From Pseudactinotalea terrae (GTDB lineage: Bacteria > Actinomycetota > Actinomycetes > Actinomycetales > Beutenbergiaceae), in assembly GCF_009733845.1 (NCBI RefSeq), contig NZ_WNXZ01000001.1, positions 868,001 to 932,000 on the forward strand: a stretch of DNA of 64,000 nucleotides, in the 5' to 3' direction. Positions 21,160 to 29,066 of this stretch are shown here, piece by piece. The first letter of the stretch is position 1; every line of letters starts with the position of its first letter. A program made the position numbers and the translations under genes. The notes below the pieces were generated by a model. The model was given only the letters and a program-made list of their open reading frames with translations. It was not told where the DNA came from and did not search any database.

Positions 21160-22371
21160 TCACCGCCTGAGCGTCGCCACAGCCTCGACGTGGTGCGTGT
21201 GCGGGAAGAGGTCGAGTCCTCGCAACGCCTCCAACCGGTAGCCGCGCTCGACCGCGATGCGCGCATCGCGTGCGAGCGCCGCCGGGTCGCAGGCCACGTA
21301 CACGATGAGCGGCACCTCGAGGTCGGCGAGCCCGTTGAGCACCCCCGCCCCGGCACCTGCCCGGGGAGGATCGAGGACGACGGCGTCCGGCCGGGTCTCG
21401 ATGTGAGGCAGGGCTTGCGTGACCTGGGCCGTGCGCAGCTCGAGCTGGGGAACGCCGTGCGCGTTCCGACGAGCGTCCCTGCCCGCCTGGGTGTCGGACT
21501 CGATCGCCAGCACGTGGCCCTGCTCGCCGACAGCGCGAGCGAGCGGGAGGCTGAGCAGGCCGGCGCCCGAGTAGGCGTCGACGACGCGCTGCCCAAGCTC
21601 GAGCGTGGCGGCCTCGAGCACGGCGTCCACGAGGGTGGCCGGGGCGCCGCGGTGGATCTGCCAGAAACCTGCCGCGGCCACGCGGTAGCGGTATTCGTCG
21701 GCGCCGGCCTGGACCCGTTCGCGCACATGGGTGCGACCGCCCTTCGCGGGCCGGCCGTCCACCAGCACGACCGGGTCCCCGTCCGCCGGTGCGACGGCGT
21801 CGATGCGGGCACCGGGCTGCCAGCGGCGGCTCAGGAGGTCGAGCGCGGCGATCTCGGCCACCGCGAGAGGCATCTCCCGCAGCGGGAGCACGTCGTGCGT
21901 CCGGTACCGGTACATCCCGGCCCGGCCCGCGCCGTCGGCGGTGAGCTCGATCCTGGTGCGCGTGCCGAGCCCGTCGACGTCGCCGGGGACCGGCTCGACC
22001 GAGAGACCCGCGAGAAGCGGGTCCTGCGCGTCGAAGCCGCCGATCCGCACGAGCGACTCGACCAGCACGCCCCGCTTCCACTCGCGCTGCGCAGGCAGAG
22101 CCACGTGCGCCAGCTCGCCGCCGCCCACGCCGTCGGGCCCGGCCTCGGGCCAGACGCTCGGCACCCGGTCGGGTGAGGCGTCCAGGATCTCGACCGCGTC
22201 TGCGCGCCAGTAGCCCTTGCGCCGCTGCTCGGTGATCCGGACCCTGGCCCGCTCCCCGGGCAGCGCGTGCCGCACGAACACCACGCGCCCCTCGTGGCGC
22301 GCGAGACAGTGCCCACCGTGCACGGCCGGCCCGATCTCCAGGACGAGCTCCAGCGGTGTCTCAGTGGCCAC
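21160..22371 (-). CDS. TRAM-domain class I SAM-dependent RNA methyltransferase (TrmA/RlmD family)
   Basis: Predicted uracil-C5 methyltransferase of rRNA or tRNA, 403 residues. It has an N-terminal TRAM RNA-binding domain (about 1-60), a central domain, a SAM-binding motif in VVDAYSGAGLLSLPLA, motif DPPRAGAG, and the nucleophilic Cys in VYVACDPAALARD. The Cys-rich Fe-S block of RumA-type enzymes is replaced by PEAGPDGVGGGELAHV, without cysteines. I choose GTG 22371, which overlaps the permease stop by 11 bases; ATG 22401 is an alternative. It is probably co-transcribed with the permease, the arrangement also seen in mycobacteria. Confidence 0.88.
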   Translation of the reverse strand: MATETPLELVLEIGPAVHGGHCLARHEGRVVFVRHALPGERARVRITEQRRKGYWRADAVEILDASPDRVPSVWPEAGPDGVGGGELAHVALPAQREWKRGVLVESLVRIGGFDAQDPLLAGLSVEPVPGDVDGLGTRTRIELTADGAGRAGMYRYRTHDVLPLREMPLAVAEIAALDLLSRRWQPGARIDAVAPADGDPVVLVDGRPAKGGRTHVRERVQAGADEYRYRVAAAGFWQIHRGAPATLVDAVLEAATLELGQRVVDAYSGAGLLSLPLARAVGEQGHVLAIESDTQAGRDARRNAHGVPQLELRTAQVTQALPHIETRPDAVVLDPPRAGAGAGVLNGLADLEVPLIVYVACDPAALARDARIAVERGYRLEALRGLDLFPHTHHVEAVATLRR

Positions 22372-24394
22372 GGCGCACCGCCCCCGGTGCCGGGAGGTCA
22401 CCGGGCTGCTGGCCCGGCTCGTCGACGGCGAACGAGCGGGACAGGTCCCGCGAGGAGTCGAGCTGCCACGGCACCGAGGCCACGACGACGCCCGGCGTGA
22501 ACAGCAGCCGCCCCTTGAGGCGCAACGCGCTCTGATTGTGCAACAACTGCTCCCACCAATGACCCACGACGTACTCGGGGATGTAGACGACCACGAGGTC
22601 GCGAGGCGAAGAACGCCGCAGCGACCGCACGTACTCCAGCACCGGCCGCGTGATCTCGCGGAACGGGGAGTCGAGCACCGTCAACGGTAGCGGGATCCCG
22701 GCCGCATCCCATGCCGCGCGGGTGCGCTCCGCGTCGGCCGCGTCGACGCCGACCGTGATCGCCTGCAGCGTCGAGGGTCGCGTGGCACGCGCGTAGGACA
22801 GCGCCCGCATCGTGGGCTTGTGCACCTTGGACACGAGCACGACCGCGTGCACCCGCGCCGGCAGGGCCTTCGCGCCCTCGACGTCGTCGAGCGTGAGCTC
22901 CTCGGTGACCCGGTCATAGTGCTTGCGGATGCCGCGCATCAGCACGAACAGCACGATCATCAGGGCCATCGTGATCCAGGCGCCCTGGGTCGTCTTGGTG
23001 ATCACCACCACCGTGAGCACGATCGAGGTGAGAACGAAGCCGAAGAGGTTGATCGCCCGGGACCGACGCATCCGGTTGCGCTCGCGTGGACGTGCCTCGG
23101 TGTCCATCGCGCGGCTCCAGTGCCTGACCATGCCGAGCTGGCCGAGCGTGAACGATACGAACACGCCCACGATGTACAGCTGGATCAGGCGCGTCACCTG
23201 GGCGTCGAAGACCCAGATCAGGAAGATCGCCGCCAGGGCGAGCGTGAGGATGCCGTTGGAGAAGGCGAGCCGGTCGCCGCGGGTGTGGAGCTGGCGGGGA
23301 AGGTAGCCGTCGCGGGCGAGGATGCTGCCCAGCACGGGGAATCCGTTGAACGCCGTGTTGGCGGCGAGCAGCAGGATCAGCCCCGTGACTCCGGTGACGA
23401 CGTAGAAGAGCAGCGGGAAGCCCGCGAACACCGTCTCGGCGACCTGACCCAGCACCGGGTCCTGCTGGTAGGACTCGGGGACGTCGCCGCCGTCGAGGTG
23501 CAGCTGGGAAGCGGGGTCCTCGACGAACCGGACGCCGGTCGCCTTGGCGAGGCCGAGCACGGTGGTGAGCATGAAGACCGAGATGCCGCCGAGCATGAGC
23601 AGCGTGGTGGCGGCGTTCTTCGACTTCGGTCGCTGGAAGGCCGGCACCCCGTTGGCGATGGCCTCGACACCCGTGAGGGCTGCGGCGCCCGAGGTGAACG
23701 CGCGCAGCACGAGCAGCGCTCCCGCGAGACCCACCAGGCCCTGCTCGTACCCCGGCCGTGGGGTGACGTCGAAGGCGGCCGACTCAGCCGCCCCGAGCGA
23801 GCCCGTGAGCCACTGGATGCCACCGACGACACCCAGCACGCCCATCGAGAGCATGAACACGTAGACCGGGATCGCGAACCCGCGGCCCGACTCGCGCACA
23901 CCGCGCAGGTTGAGCAGCGCCAGCAACGCCACGAACCCGCACGCGATCGCGGCCTCGTGACCGCGGGCGGCGGGCAGCACGGTGGCCAGGTACTGGGCGC
24001 CCGACGATACCGAGACGGCCACGGTGAGCACGTAGTCGACGAGCAGCGCGCTGCCGACCGTCAGGCCGGCGGTACCGCCCAGGTTCTTGGTGGCGACCTC
24101 GTAGTCGCCACCGCCCGAGGGGTAGGCCCGCACGGTCTGGCGGTACGAGGCCACCACGGTGAGCAGCACCACGACGACCGCGAGGCCCACCCATGGAGAG
24201 ATCGTGTAGCTGGCCAGACCCGCGATCGAGAGCATCAGCAGGATCTCGTCAGGGGCGTACGCCACCGACGAGAGCGCGTCCGAGGCGAACACGGGAAGCG
24301 CGAGACGCTTCGGGAGCAGGGTGTGGCCCAGGGCCTCGCTACGGACCGGGCGGCCTACCAGGACGCGCTTGGCGGCATCGACGATGTCGGGCAC
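22361..24394 (-). CDS. APC superfamily permease, candidate K+ transporter next to TrkA proteins
   Basis: Membrane transporter of 677 residues: about 12 helices in the first 450 residues, starting after LPVFASDALSSVAYAPDEIL, then a cytoplasmic C-terminal domain of about 200 residues. The size and the C-terminal domain resemble KimA-type potassium importers more than amino-acid permeases. Divergent genes for two RCK (TrkA) regulators strengthen a role in K+ transport, but this is inference. The start GTG 24394 is set by a leaderless -10 (TAGCAT). Codons upstream of it read through the opposite-strand trkA gene and are not real. Confidence 0.85.
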   Translation of the reverse strand: MPDIVDAAKRVLVGRPVRSEALGHTLLPKRLALPVFASDALSSVAYAPDEILLMLSIAGLASYTISPWVGLAVVVVLLTVVASYRQTVRAYPSGGGDYEVATKNLGGTAGLTVGSALLVDYVLTVAVSVSSGAQYLATVLPAARGHEAAIACGFVALLALLNLRGVRESGRGFAIPVYVFMLSMGVLGVVGGIQWLTGSLGAAESAAFDVTPRPGYEQGLVGLAGALLVLRAFTSGAAALTGVEAIANGVPAFQRPKSKNAATTLLMLGGISVFMLTTVLGLAKATGVRFVEDPASQLHLDGGDVPESYQQDPVLGQVAETVFAGFPLLFYVVTGVTGLILLLAANTAFNGFPVLGSILARDGYLPRQLHTRGDRLAFSNGILTLALAAIFLIWVFDAQVTRLIQLYIVGVFVSFTLGQLGMVRHWSRAMDTEARPRERNRMRRSRAINLFGFVLTSIVLTVVVITKTTQGAWITMALMIVLFVLMRGIRKHYDRVTEELTLDDVEGAKALPARVHAVVLVSKVHKPTMRALSYARATRPSTLQAITVGVDAADAERTRAAWDAAGIPLPLTVLDSPFREITRPVLEYVRSLRRSSPRDLVVVYIPEYVVGHWWEQLLHNQSALRLKGRLLFTPGVVVASVPWQLDSSRDLSRSFAVDEPGQQPGDLPAPGAVRRGH

Positions 24395-24402
24395 GGTTGC
24401 CG

Positions 24403-24408
24403 ATGCTA
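24403..24408 (-). promoter_or_regulatory. Leaderless -10 of the APC permease (TAGCAT)
   Basis: TAGCAT ends 8 bases before GTG 24394; no ribosome binding site is present. Together with the opposing TAGGTT it forms a compact divergent promoter of about 40 bp for permease and regulator. Confidence 0.55.
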
Positions 24409-24435
24409 CGCCCGCACGGACGGGACTGCTGGGTG

Positions 24436-24441
24436 TAGGTT
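24436..24441 (+). promoter_or_regulatory. Leaderless -10 of the first TrkA gene (TAGGTT)
   Basis: TAGGTT ends 8 bases before GTG 24450 without a Shine-Dalgarno sequence. It fixes the start of the RCK protein. Confidence 0.55.
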
Positions 24442-24449
24442 CGGCAATC

Positions 24450-25118
24450 GTGCACTTCGTCATCATGGGCGCGGGCCGTGTCGGCGTCACGCTCGCCGAG
24501 GCCCTCGAGGAGCGCGGCCACTCGGTGGGGATCATCGACCAGAACCCCGACGCGTTCCGCCGGCTCTCCGCCGACTTCGAGGGACGCCGCGTCACCGGGC
24601 TCGGGTTCGACCGGGATGCGCTCGTGCAGGCCGGTATCGAGGAGGCGCGCGCGTTCGCCGCGGTGTCCTCGGGCGACAACTCCAACATCATCGCCGCCCG
24701 GGTGGTGCGCGAGACCTTCGGGGTGACCGACGTCGTCGCCCGCATCTACGACCCGCGGCGGGCCGAGGTCTACCAGCGCTTCGGCATCACCACGGTCGCG
24801 ACCGTGCGCTGGACCGCGGACCAGGTGCTGCGACGGATGATCCCGCGTGGCGCCGACTCGGAGTTCACCGATGCGTCCGGGCGCATCCAGCTCTGCGAGA
24901 TGGACAGCCACGCCGCGTGGGTGGGTCGCTCGATCCGCGACGTGCAGCGGGTCTCGCGCGCCCGCGTGGCCTACCTGACCCGGCTGGGCGAGGGCTACAT
25001 CCCCGCACCCGACGACCTGCTGCAGGAGAACGACGTGATCCACATGCTCGTCGAGACGCCTCGCGTCAACGACGTGCAGCGCGTCCTCGCGGTCCGGCCG
25101 CCGGCCGAGGAGGAGTGA
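24450..25118 (+). CDS. ceoB: TrkA family potassium uptake regulatory protein (CeoB-like)
   Basis: Cytosolic RCK protein that binds NAD(H) or adenine nucleotides and gates a K+ transporter; 222 residues. N-terminal nucleotide-binding domain MHFVIMGAGRVGVTLAEAL with the acidic residue closing strand 2 (IIDQNP), and a C-terminal TrkA_C domain from about residue 140. The start is GTG, as the leaderless promoter and the family N-terminus agree. Two bases separate it from the second RCK gene, and gene order matches mycobacterial ceoB-ceoC. Confidence 0.93.
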   Translation: MHFVIMGAGRVGVTLAEALEERGHSVGIIDQNPDAFRRLSADFEGRRVTGLGFDRDALVQAGIEEARAFAAVSSGDNSNIIAARVVRETFGVTDVVARIYDPRRAEVYQRFGITTVATVRWTADQVLRRMIPRGADSEFTDASGRIQLCEMDSHAAWVGRSIRDVQRVSRARVAYLTRLGEGYIPAPDDLLQENDVIHMLVETPRVNDVQRVLAVRPPAEEE

Positions 25119-25120
25119 GC

Positions 25121-25837
25121 ATGCGGGTCGTCATCGCAGGTGCTGGCAGCGTGGGGCGCTCGATCGCGCGCGAGCTGCTCAACCACGATCACGAGGTGGT
25201 TCTCATCGACAAGGAGCCGGCAGCGATGCGGGTGTCCTCGGTGGCCGATGCCGAGTGGATCCTTGCCGATGCGTGCGAGATCTCCTCGCTCGACCAGGCG
25301 CACCTGGACACCTGCGACGTCGTGGTGGCCGCGACCGGTGACGACAAGGTGAACCTCGTCGTCTCGCTGCTCGCCAAGACCGAGTACGCCGTGCCACGCA
25401 CGGTCGCTCGCGTCAACAACCCCAAGAACGAGTGGATGTTCGATGACGCCTGGGGCGTCGACGTGCCGGTCTCGACCCCGCGGATCATGACGTCGCTGGT
25501 CGAGGAGGCCGTCTCGGTCGGCGACCTGGTGCGGATCTTCACCTTCCACCAGTCCGGCGCGAGCATGTACGAGATCACGCTCGCCGAGGACGCCTCGGTG
25601 GTCGGCCAGCGGGTGGCCGCGATCGCGTGGCCGAGCCACAGCGTGCTGGCGGCGATCATCCGCGGGGACCGGCCGATCCCCCCCTCGGCCGACGACACGC
25701 TCGAGGGCGGCGACGAGCTGCTGCTGATCAGCTCGTCGGAGGATCCTGCCGATCTTGCCGAGCTTCAGGATCTGCTCGGGGGTTCACCAGCACCCACGTC
25801 ACCCACAGCACCAGAGCCCACAGCGGAAGCCCCATGA
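25121..25837 (+). CDS. ceoC: TrkA family potassium uptake protein (CeoC-like)
   Basis: Second RCK subunit, 238 residues, starting MRVVIAGAGSVGRSIAREL with the acidic strand-2 end VLIDKEP. TrkA_C occupies about residues 140-218. It ends with a Pro/Thr/Glu-rich tail (residues about 219-238) not needed by the fold. A ribosome binding site, GAGGAGGAG, precedes ATG 25121 inside the end of the first gene. The last 110 bases overlap the convergent DUF3159 gene, an unusually large antisense overlap. Confidence 0.93.
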   Translation: MRVVIAGAGSVGRSIARELLNHDHEVVLIDKEPAAMRVSSVADAEWILADACEISSLDQAHLDTCDVVVAATGDDKVNLVVSLLAKTEYAVPRTVARVNNPKNEWMFDDAWGVDVPVSTPRIMTSLVEEAVSVGDLVRIFTFHQSGASMYEITLAEDASVVGQRVAAIAWPSHSVLAAIIRGDRPIPPSADDTLEGGDELLLISSSEDPADLAELQDLLGGSPAPTSPTAPEPTAEAP

Positions 25838-26417
25838 CGAGGCGGGCGGCGCCGAGCCAGCCCGTGTCGCCGTCGAGGTAGAGCGGTACCTGGACCACGA
25901 GCCGCAGCACGAACGCGCCGACCCACAGCCACGAGGCCAGCGTGTACCGCCGCATCAGCGCCGGGGTGCTGCGCCAGTCGTGCCCCTTGCCGAAGAGCGT
26001 GGCCACGATGACGCCCACCACGGGCCAGCGCACGAGGATCGAGATCGTGACCCCGACGGCGAACGCCAGGTTGGTGTACAGGCCCCAGACGAAGAAGTTC
26101 TGGGCCTCGCCGCTGCGCCACGCCCAGACGGCCCCGATGCCGATGCCGAGCAGGCCGCCGACCGCCTGCGTGACCGGGGTGCGCTGGATCAGTCGGAGCA
26201 CGGTGGCCAGCACCGCGACCGCCACCGAGGCGATCACCGCGGGCACGACCTCACGGATCGCCACGAACACCACCACGAACACGAGGCCGGGCGCGACCGA
26301 CTCGACCATGCCCCGCCAGCCGCCGATGGCCTCCAGCCCGTCGAACTCCGCCGAGGCGAGCTGTCGCATGCCCCGCTGAGGCTCCTCGGTCGCCTCCTCC
26401 GGGCCGGTCGCCGTCAT
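25728..26417 (-). CDS. DUF3159 membrane protein
   Basis: Conserved actinobacterial membrane protein of unknown function, 229 residues with about six helices; a hydrophilic N-terminus of about 30 residues precedes GLVFVVVFVAIREVVPAV. The last helix (GLPLWALVLWVTWVLVN) is encoded opposite the end of the second TrkA gene. ATG 26417 overlaps the OB-fold gene's stop (ATGA). It is the last gene of the dut operon, as in mycobacteria (Rv2693c region). Confidence 0.85.
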   Translation of the reverse strand: MTATGPEEATEEPQRGMRQLASAEFDGLEAIGGWRGMVESVAPGLVFVVVFVAIREVVPAVIASVAVAVLATVLRLIQRTPVTQAVGGLLGIGIGAVWAWRSGEAQNFFVWGLYTNLAFAVGVTISILVRWPVVGVIVATLFGKGHDWRSTPALMRRYTLASWLWVGAFVLRLVVQVPLYLDGDTGWLGAARLVMGLPLWALVLWVTWVLVNPRADPEARQDRQDPPTS

Positions 26418-26788
26418 GACGCCACCGTCGGGGCGAGCAGCGTGTACGTGGGGTTGTACATCACCAGGTGCTGATCGCCCTCGCTGAGCCGCCCGGTCAC
26501 GAGCAGCCGCCGTCCGGGCTCGATACCGGCGATCTCCCGCCGTCCGAGCCACACGAGGTCGACGCTGCCGGAGCCGTCGTACAGCTCGGCCACGAGCTCG
26601 GGCCGGGCATCGCGCGCCGCGTACCGGACCGAGCGCAGCACCCCGGAGAGGCTGTGGCGCTCGCGCGCGCGGCATCGGGAGACCGGATCCGTGCCCCGCA
26701 GCGCAGCCTCGACGAGCTCGTCGTCGGCCTCGAGCTCACCGGTCGAGGCGAACACCCGCCGGAGCCGCTCCTTCAGGGCCCGGGACAC
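26414..26788 (-). CDS. OB-fold nucleic acid-binding domain protein
   Basis: Small protein of 124 residues with an OB-fold like those binding single-stranded nucleic acid: strands around SVDLVWLGRREIAGIEPGRRLLVTGRL. Actinobacteria keep it between DUF3710 and DUF3159 genes. Its ligand is unknown. The GTG start follows the DUF3710 stop with no spacing, and its stop overlaps the DUF3159 start. Confidence 0.85.
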   Translation of the reverse strand: MSRALKERLRRVFASTGELEADDELVEAALRGTDPVSRCRARERHSLSGVLRSVRYAARDARPELVAELYDGSGSVDLVWLGRREIAGIEPGRRLLVTGRLSEGDQHLVMYNPTYTLLAPTVAS

Positions 26789-27499
26789 TCAACGGACCTC
26801 GGTGATCTCAGGGCCGCGCGGGCTGCCGAGATCGATGCTGGGCCGTGTGGCAGCGGTGCTCGGGACCTCTTGGCCGGGCTTGCCCGGCATGTGCAGTGCC
26901 AGGAGGTCGCGGGGAGCTCGCGCCTCCTCGCCGCGCACCACGACGAGGTCGGCGAGCACAGCCTCCATCGTGGCGGCCGACTCGGCGTCGACCGCGGCCT
27001 TGCCCGTCAGCACGGCACGCACGAACCAGCGTGGGCCGTCGATGCCGATGAACCGGGCGGGTCGGTGCCCGCTGCGGCCGTCCGGCGTCCTGATCGGGAG
27101 CCGCGCGAGAAGCTCGGGGCCGAAGCGGCCCTCCTGCTCCTCCGACGAACCGCCCTGCTTGGTGATCGTGCCGGCAATCTCCTCGCGGAGCTCCTCCCAC
27201 AGCCCGGCCGAGCGCGGCGCGGCGAACGCCTGCAGCTGGAGCGCCGAGCCCTCGTGGCGCACGTTGACGGCGACGATCCGGCGAGTCTTGCGCTCCTGCT
27301 CCATGCGCACCTCCATGCCGGGGCGGACCGGGACGCGCAACGCACCCAGGTCGACCCGGGCGCCGAGCTCGGGCACCTCCTCGAGGTCCCACGGGCCGCT
27401 GCCCTCGGGCTCTGCCGGCGGATCCTGCTCGTTCGTCTCGACGTCGGTCTCCTCGACGTCGTCGCTCTCGTCGCGCCCCTTGCGGGAGAACCACCTCAT
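26789..27499 (-). CDS. DUF3710 family protein
   Basis: Actinobacteria-specific cytosolic protein of unknown function, 236 residues. An acidic N-terminus (residues about 8-35) precedes a conserved core with the segment [21 protein letters not shown] 27499 overlaps the dut stop (ATGA), so it is translationally coupled to dUTPase. Constant linkage to dut and an OB-fold protein hints at a nucleotide or DNA-related role, which is inference. Confidence 0.85.
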   Translation of the reverse strand: MRWFSRKGRDESDDVEETDVETNEQDPPAEPEGSGPWDLEEVPELGARVDLGALRVPVRPGMEVRMEQERKTRRIVAVNVRHEGSALQLQAFAAPRSAGLWEELREEIAGTITKQGGSSEEQEGRFGPELLARLPIRTPDGRSGHRPARFIGIDGPRWFVRAVLTGKAAVDAESAATMEAVLADLVVVRGEEARAPRDLLALHMPGKPGQEVPSTAATRPSIDLGSPRGPEITEVR

Positions 27500-27975
27500 G
27501 CCCGAGCCTCCGCTGTCATGGCCCCAAATCCCCCGGTGGAGCCGAACCCGCCCGCGCCCCGGTCACTGCCCGGTAGCGAGCCGACCTCGATCAGCTCCGC
27601 CTGCGCGACCGCCTGCACCACCAGCTGGGCGACACGGTCGCCACGGCGCAGGGTGACGGTCTCAACGGCATCGGTGTTGACGAGGATCACCTGGATCTCG
27701 CCTCGATAGCCGGCGTCCACCGTGCCCGGGGCGTTCAGCACCGTGATGCCGTGCTTGCGCGCCAGGCCGGATCGTGGGTGCACCAGCCCGACGTACCCTG
27801 CCGGCAGCGCGAGCGCCACGCCCGTGGGCACCGCCGCACGGCCGCCCGGTGCCAGCGTGACGTCCTCGCGGGCGAGGAGGTCGAGACCGGCGTCGCCGGG
27901 GTGGGCGTACGCCGGGAGCGGCAGCTCGGGGTCGAGTCGGTGCACCAGCACCTGTACGGGCTCGGAGTCGATCAC
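27496..27975 (-). CDS. dut: dUTP diphosphatase
   Basis: Hydrolyses dUTP to dUMP, keeping uracil out of DNA and feeding dTMP synthesis; trimeric enzyme, 159 residues. Family motifs appear in order: [46 protein letters not shown], and the C-terminal P-loop-like [13 protein letters not shown] start it at GTG 27975, the normal family start, behind leaderless TAGGAT. The longer upstream frame crosses the divergent DUF3093 gene. Confidence 0.95.
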   Translation of the reverse strand: MIDSEPVQVLVHRLDPELPLPAYAHPGDAGLDLLAREDVTLAPGGRAAVPTGVALALPAGYVGLVHPRSGLARKHGITVLNAPGTVDAGYRGEIQVILVNTDAVETVTLRRGDRVAQLVVQAVAQAELIEVGSLPGSDRGAGGFGSTGGFGAMTAEARA

Positions 27976-27982
27976 TCGATCG

Positions 27983-27988
27983 ATCCTA
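27983..27988 (-). promoter_or_regulatory. Leaderless -10 of dut (TAGGAT)
   Basis: TAGGAT ends 7 bases before GTG 27975. Its first two positions overlap a rightward TACGTT (27987-27992), the best -10 for the divergent DUF3093 gene, so the two polymerases would compete for the same bases. Confidence 0.55.
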
Positions 27989-27992
27989 CGTT
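27987..27992 (+). promoter_or_regulatory. Possible -10 of the DUF3093 gene (TACGTT)
   Basis: TACGTT lies 40 bases before GTG 28033 and would give a leader of about 33 bases. That leader ends in a perfect short inverted repeat, GGCACC-CT-GGTGCC (28019-28032), touching the start codon. There is no ribosome binding site. Confidence 0.35.
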
Positions 27993-28032
27993 CAGTGCGG
28001 GACCGTGCGAATCCACCTGGCACCCTGGTGCC

Positions 28033-28518
28033 GTGATCACGTACGAGGAACGACTGCACCCGTCGGCGGCGATGTGGCTGCTGGTGCCTGTCGGCACCTT
28101 CATGGCCGGTGCCGCGACGTTCCCGCTGGGGCTGCCGATCGCTGTGCCGGTCGGCCTCGCCGTGGGTGTCGGCTTGCTGGTGGCCCTGCTGGCCTCCCGA
28201 CCGCGGGTGGCCGTCGGCCCCGACGGGCTGCACGCAGGCAAGGCGTTCCTCGAAGCCGAGCACCTGGGCGAGATCGAAGCCCTGGACACCGAGAGGACTC
28301 GCCTCGCGCTCGGACCCGAGCTGCGCGCGGACGCGTGGCTGCTGCACCGCTCGTGGATACGCACCGCCGTCAGGGTCCAGGTACAGGACCGGGCCGACAC
28401 CACGCCCTACTGGGTGGTGTCGACCCGTCGTCCTGCTGAGCTCGCGACGGTGCTGGTCGCGTGCCGTGATGCTGCTGGCCAGGAGGGTCAGGCAGCGCAC
28501 TCCGAGCAGACGGGCTGA
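28033..28518 (+). CDS. DUF3093 membrane protein
   Basis: Actinobacterial protein of unknown function, 161 residues. Two closely spaced membrane helices (about residues 14-55, [16 protein letters not shown] and [15 protein letters not shown]) are followed by a soluble C-terminal domain with the conserved [14 protein letters not shown]. The start is GTG; upstream codons run through the opposite-strand dut. Its 3' end overlaps the convergent DUF4193 gene by 31 bases. Confidence 0.85.
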   Translation: MITYEERLHPSAAMWLLVPVGTFMAGAATFPLGLPIAVPVGLAVGVGLLVALLASRPRVAVGPDGLHAGKAFLEAEHLGEIEALDTERTRLALGPELRADAWLLHRSWIRTAVRVQVQDRADTTPYWVVSTRRPAELATVLVACRDAAGQEGQAAHSEQTG

Positions 28519-28787
28519 CCGCCCTCCTCGTAGGCGAGCTGGCTGCGGTGGTGCACCAGGAAGCAGCGCGAGCAGGTGAACTCGTCAGCCTGTCGTGGCA
28601 GCACGCGCACGCTGAGCTCTTCGCCGGAGAGGTCGGCGCCGGGTAGCTCGAAGCCTTCTGCAGCCTCGGTCTCATCCTCGTCGACGGTCCCCGAGTTCTT
28701 CTCGGCACGGCGCGCCTTGAGCTCTTCGAGCGAGTCCTCGCTGAGCTCTTCGTCGGTCTTGCGCGGGGCGTCGTAGTCGGTCGCCAT
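28488..28787 (-). CDS. DUF4193 zinc-ribbon protein
   Basis: Small acidic protein of 99 residues found next to dut across Actinobacteria. The N-terminus [13 protein letters not shown] is strongly conserved in the family. The C-terminus carries a CxxC (TCSRCF) and a second CxxC (VCSECA), a probable zinc ribbon. Function is unknown. The 279 bp upstream, shared with sepH, contain repeated CGTACGC and GGGAAC/GTTCCC pieces but no promoter I can call with confidence. Confidence 0.88.
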   Translation of the reverse strand: MATDYDAPRKTDEELSEDSLEELKARRAEKNSGTVDEDETEAAEGFELPGADLSGEELSVRVLPRQADEFTCSRCFLVHHRSQLAYEEGGQPVCSECAA

Positions 28788-29066
28788 GTGGTTCTCGTCG
28801 GTCCTTGATCGTCGTCGGGCTGGTGCTGTTCATACAGCGCGTCGGGAACGCCGTACGCGGGTACAACGCACTGCGGGCCGGATTGTTCCCGTACGCAGGC
28901 GAGCAGATTGTGCACCATCGAACGCCAGAATGCACACCGGATCACGCGCGAGCCGCCCTCGGATCGTGTTCGAACTCCCTCCAGTACCGCCACACCGACC
29001 TGAATCGGCAGATCCGGACGCTCGGCGTGGCAGGCTCGGGGGTGGTGAACTGTCCTGGGAGGTGTC

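Noticed and set aside
28788-29066. GGGAAC/GTTCCC and repeated CGTACGC as a regulatory palindrome between DUF4193 and sepH
   Set aside because: The halves are far apart and imperfect; no consistent -10 or symmetric operator could be assigned.
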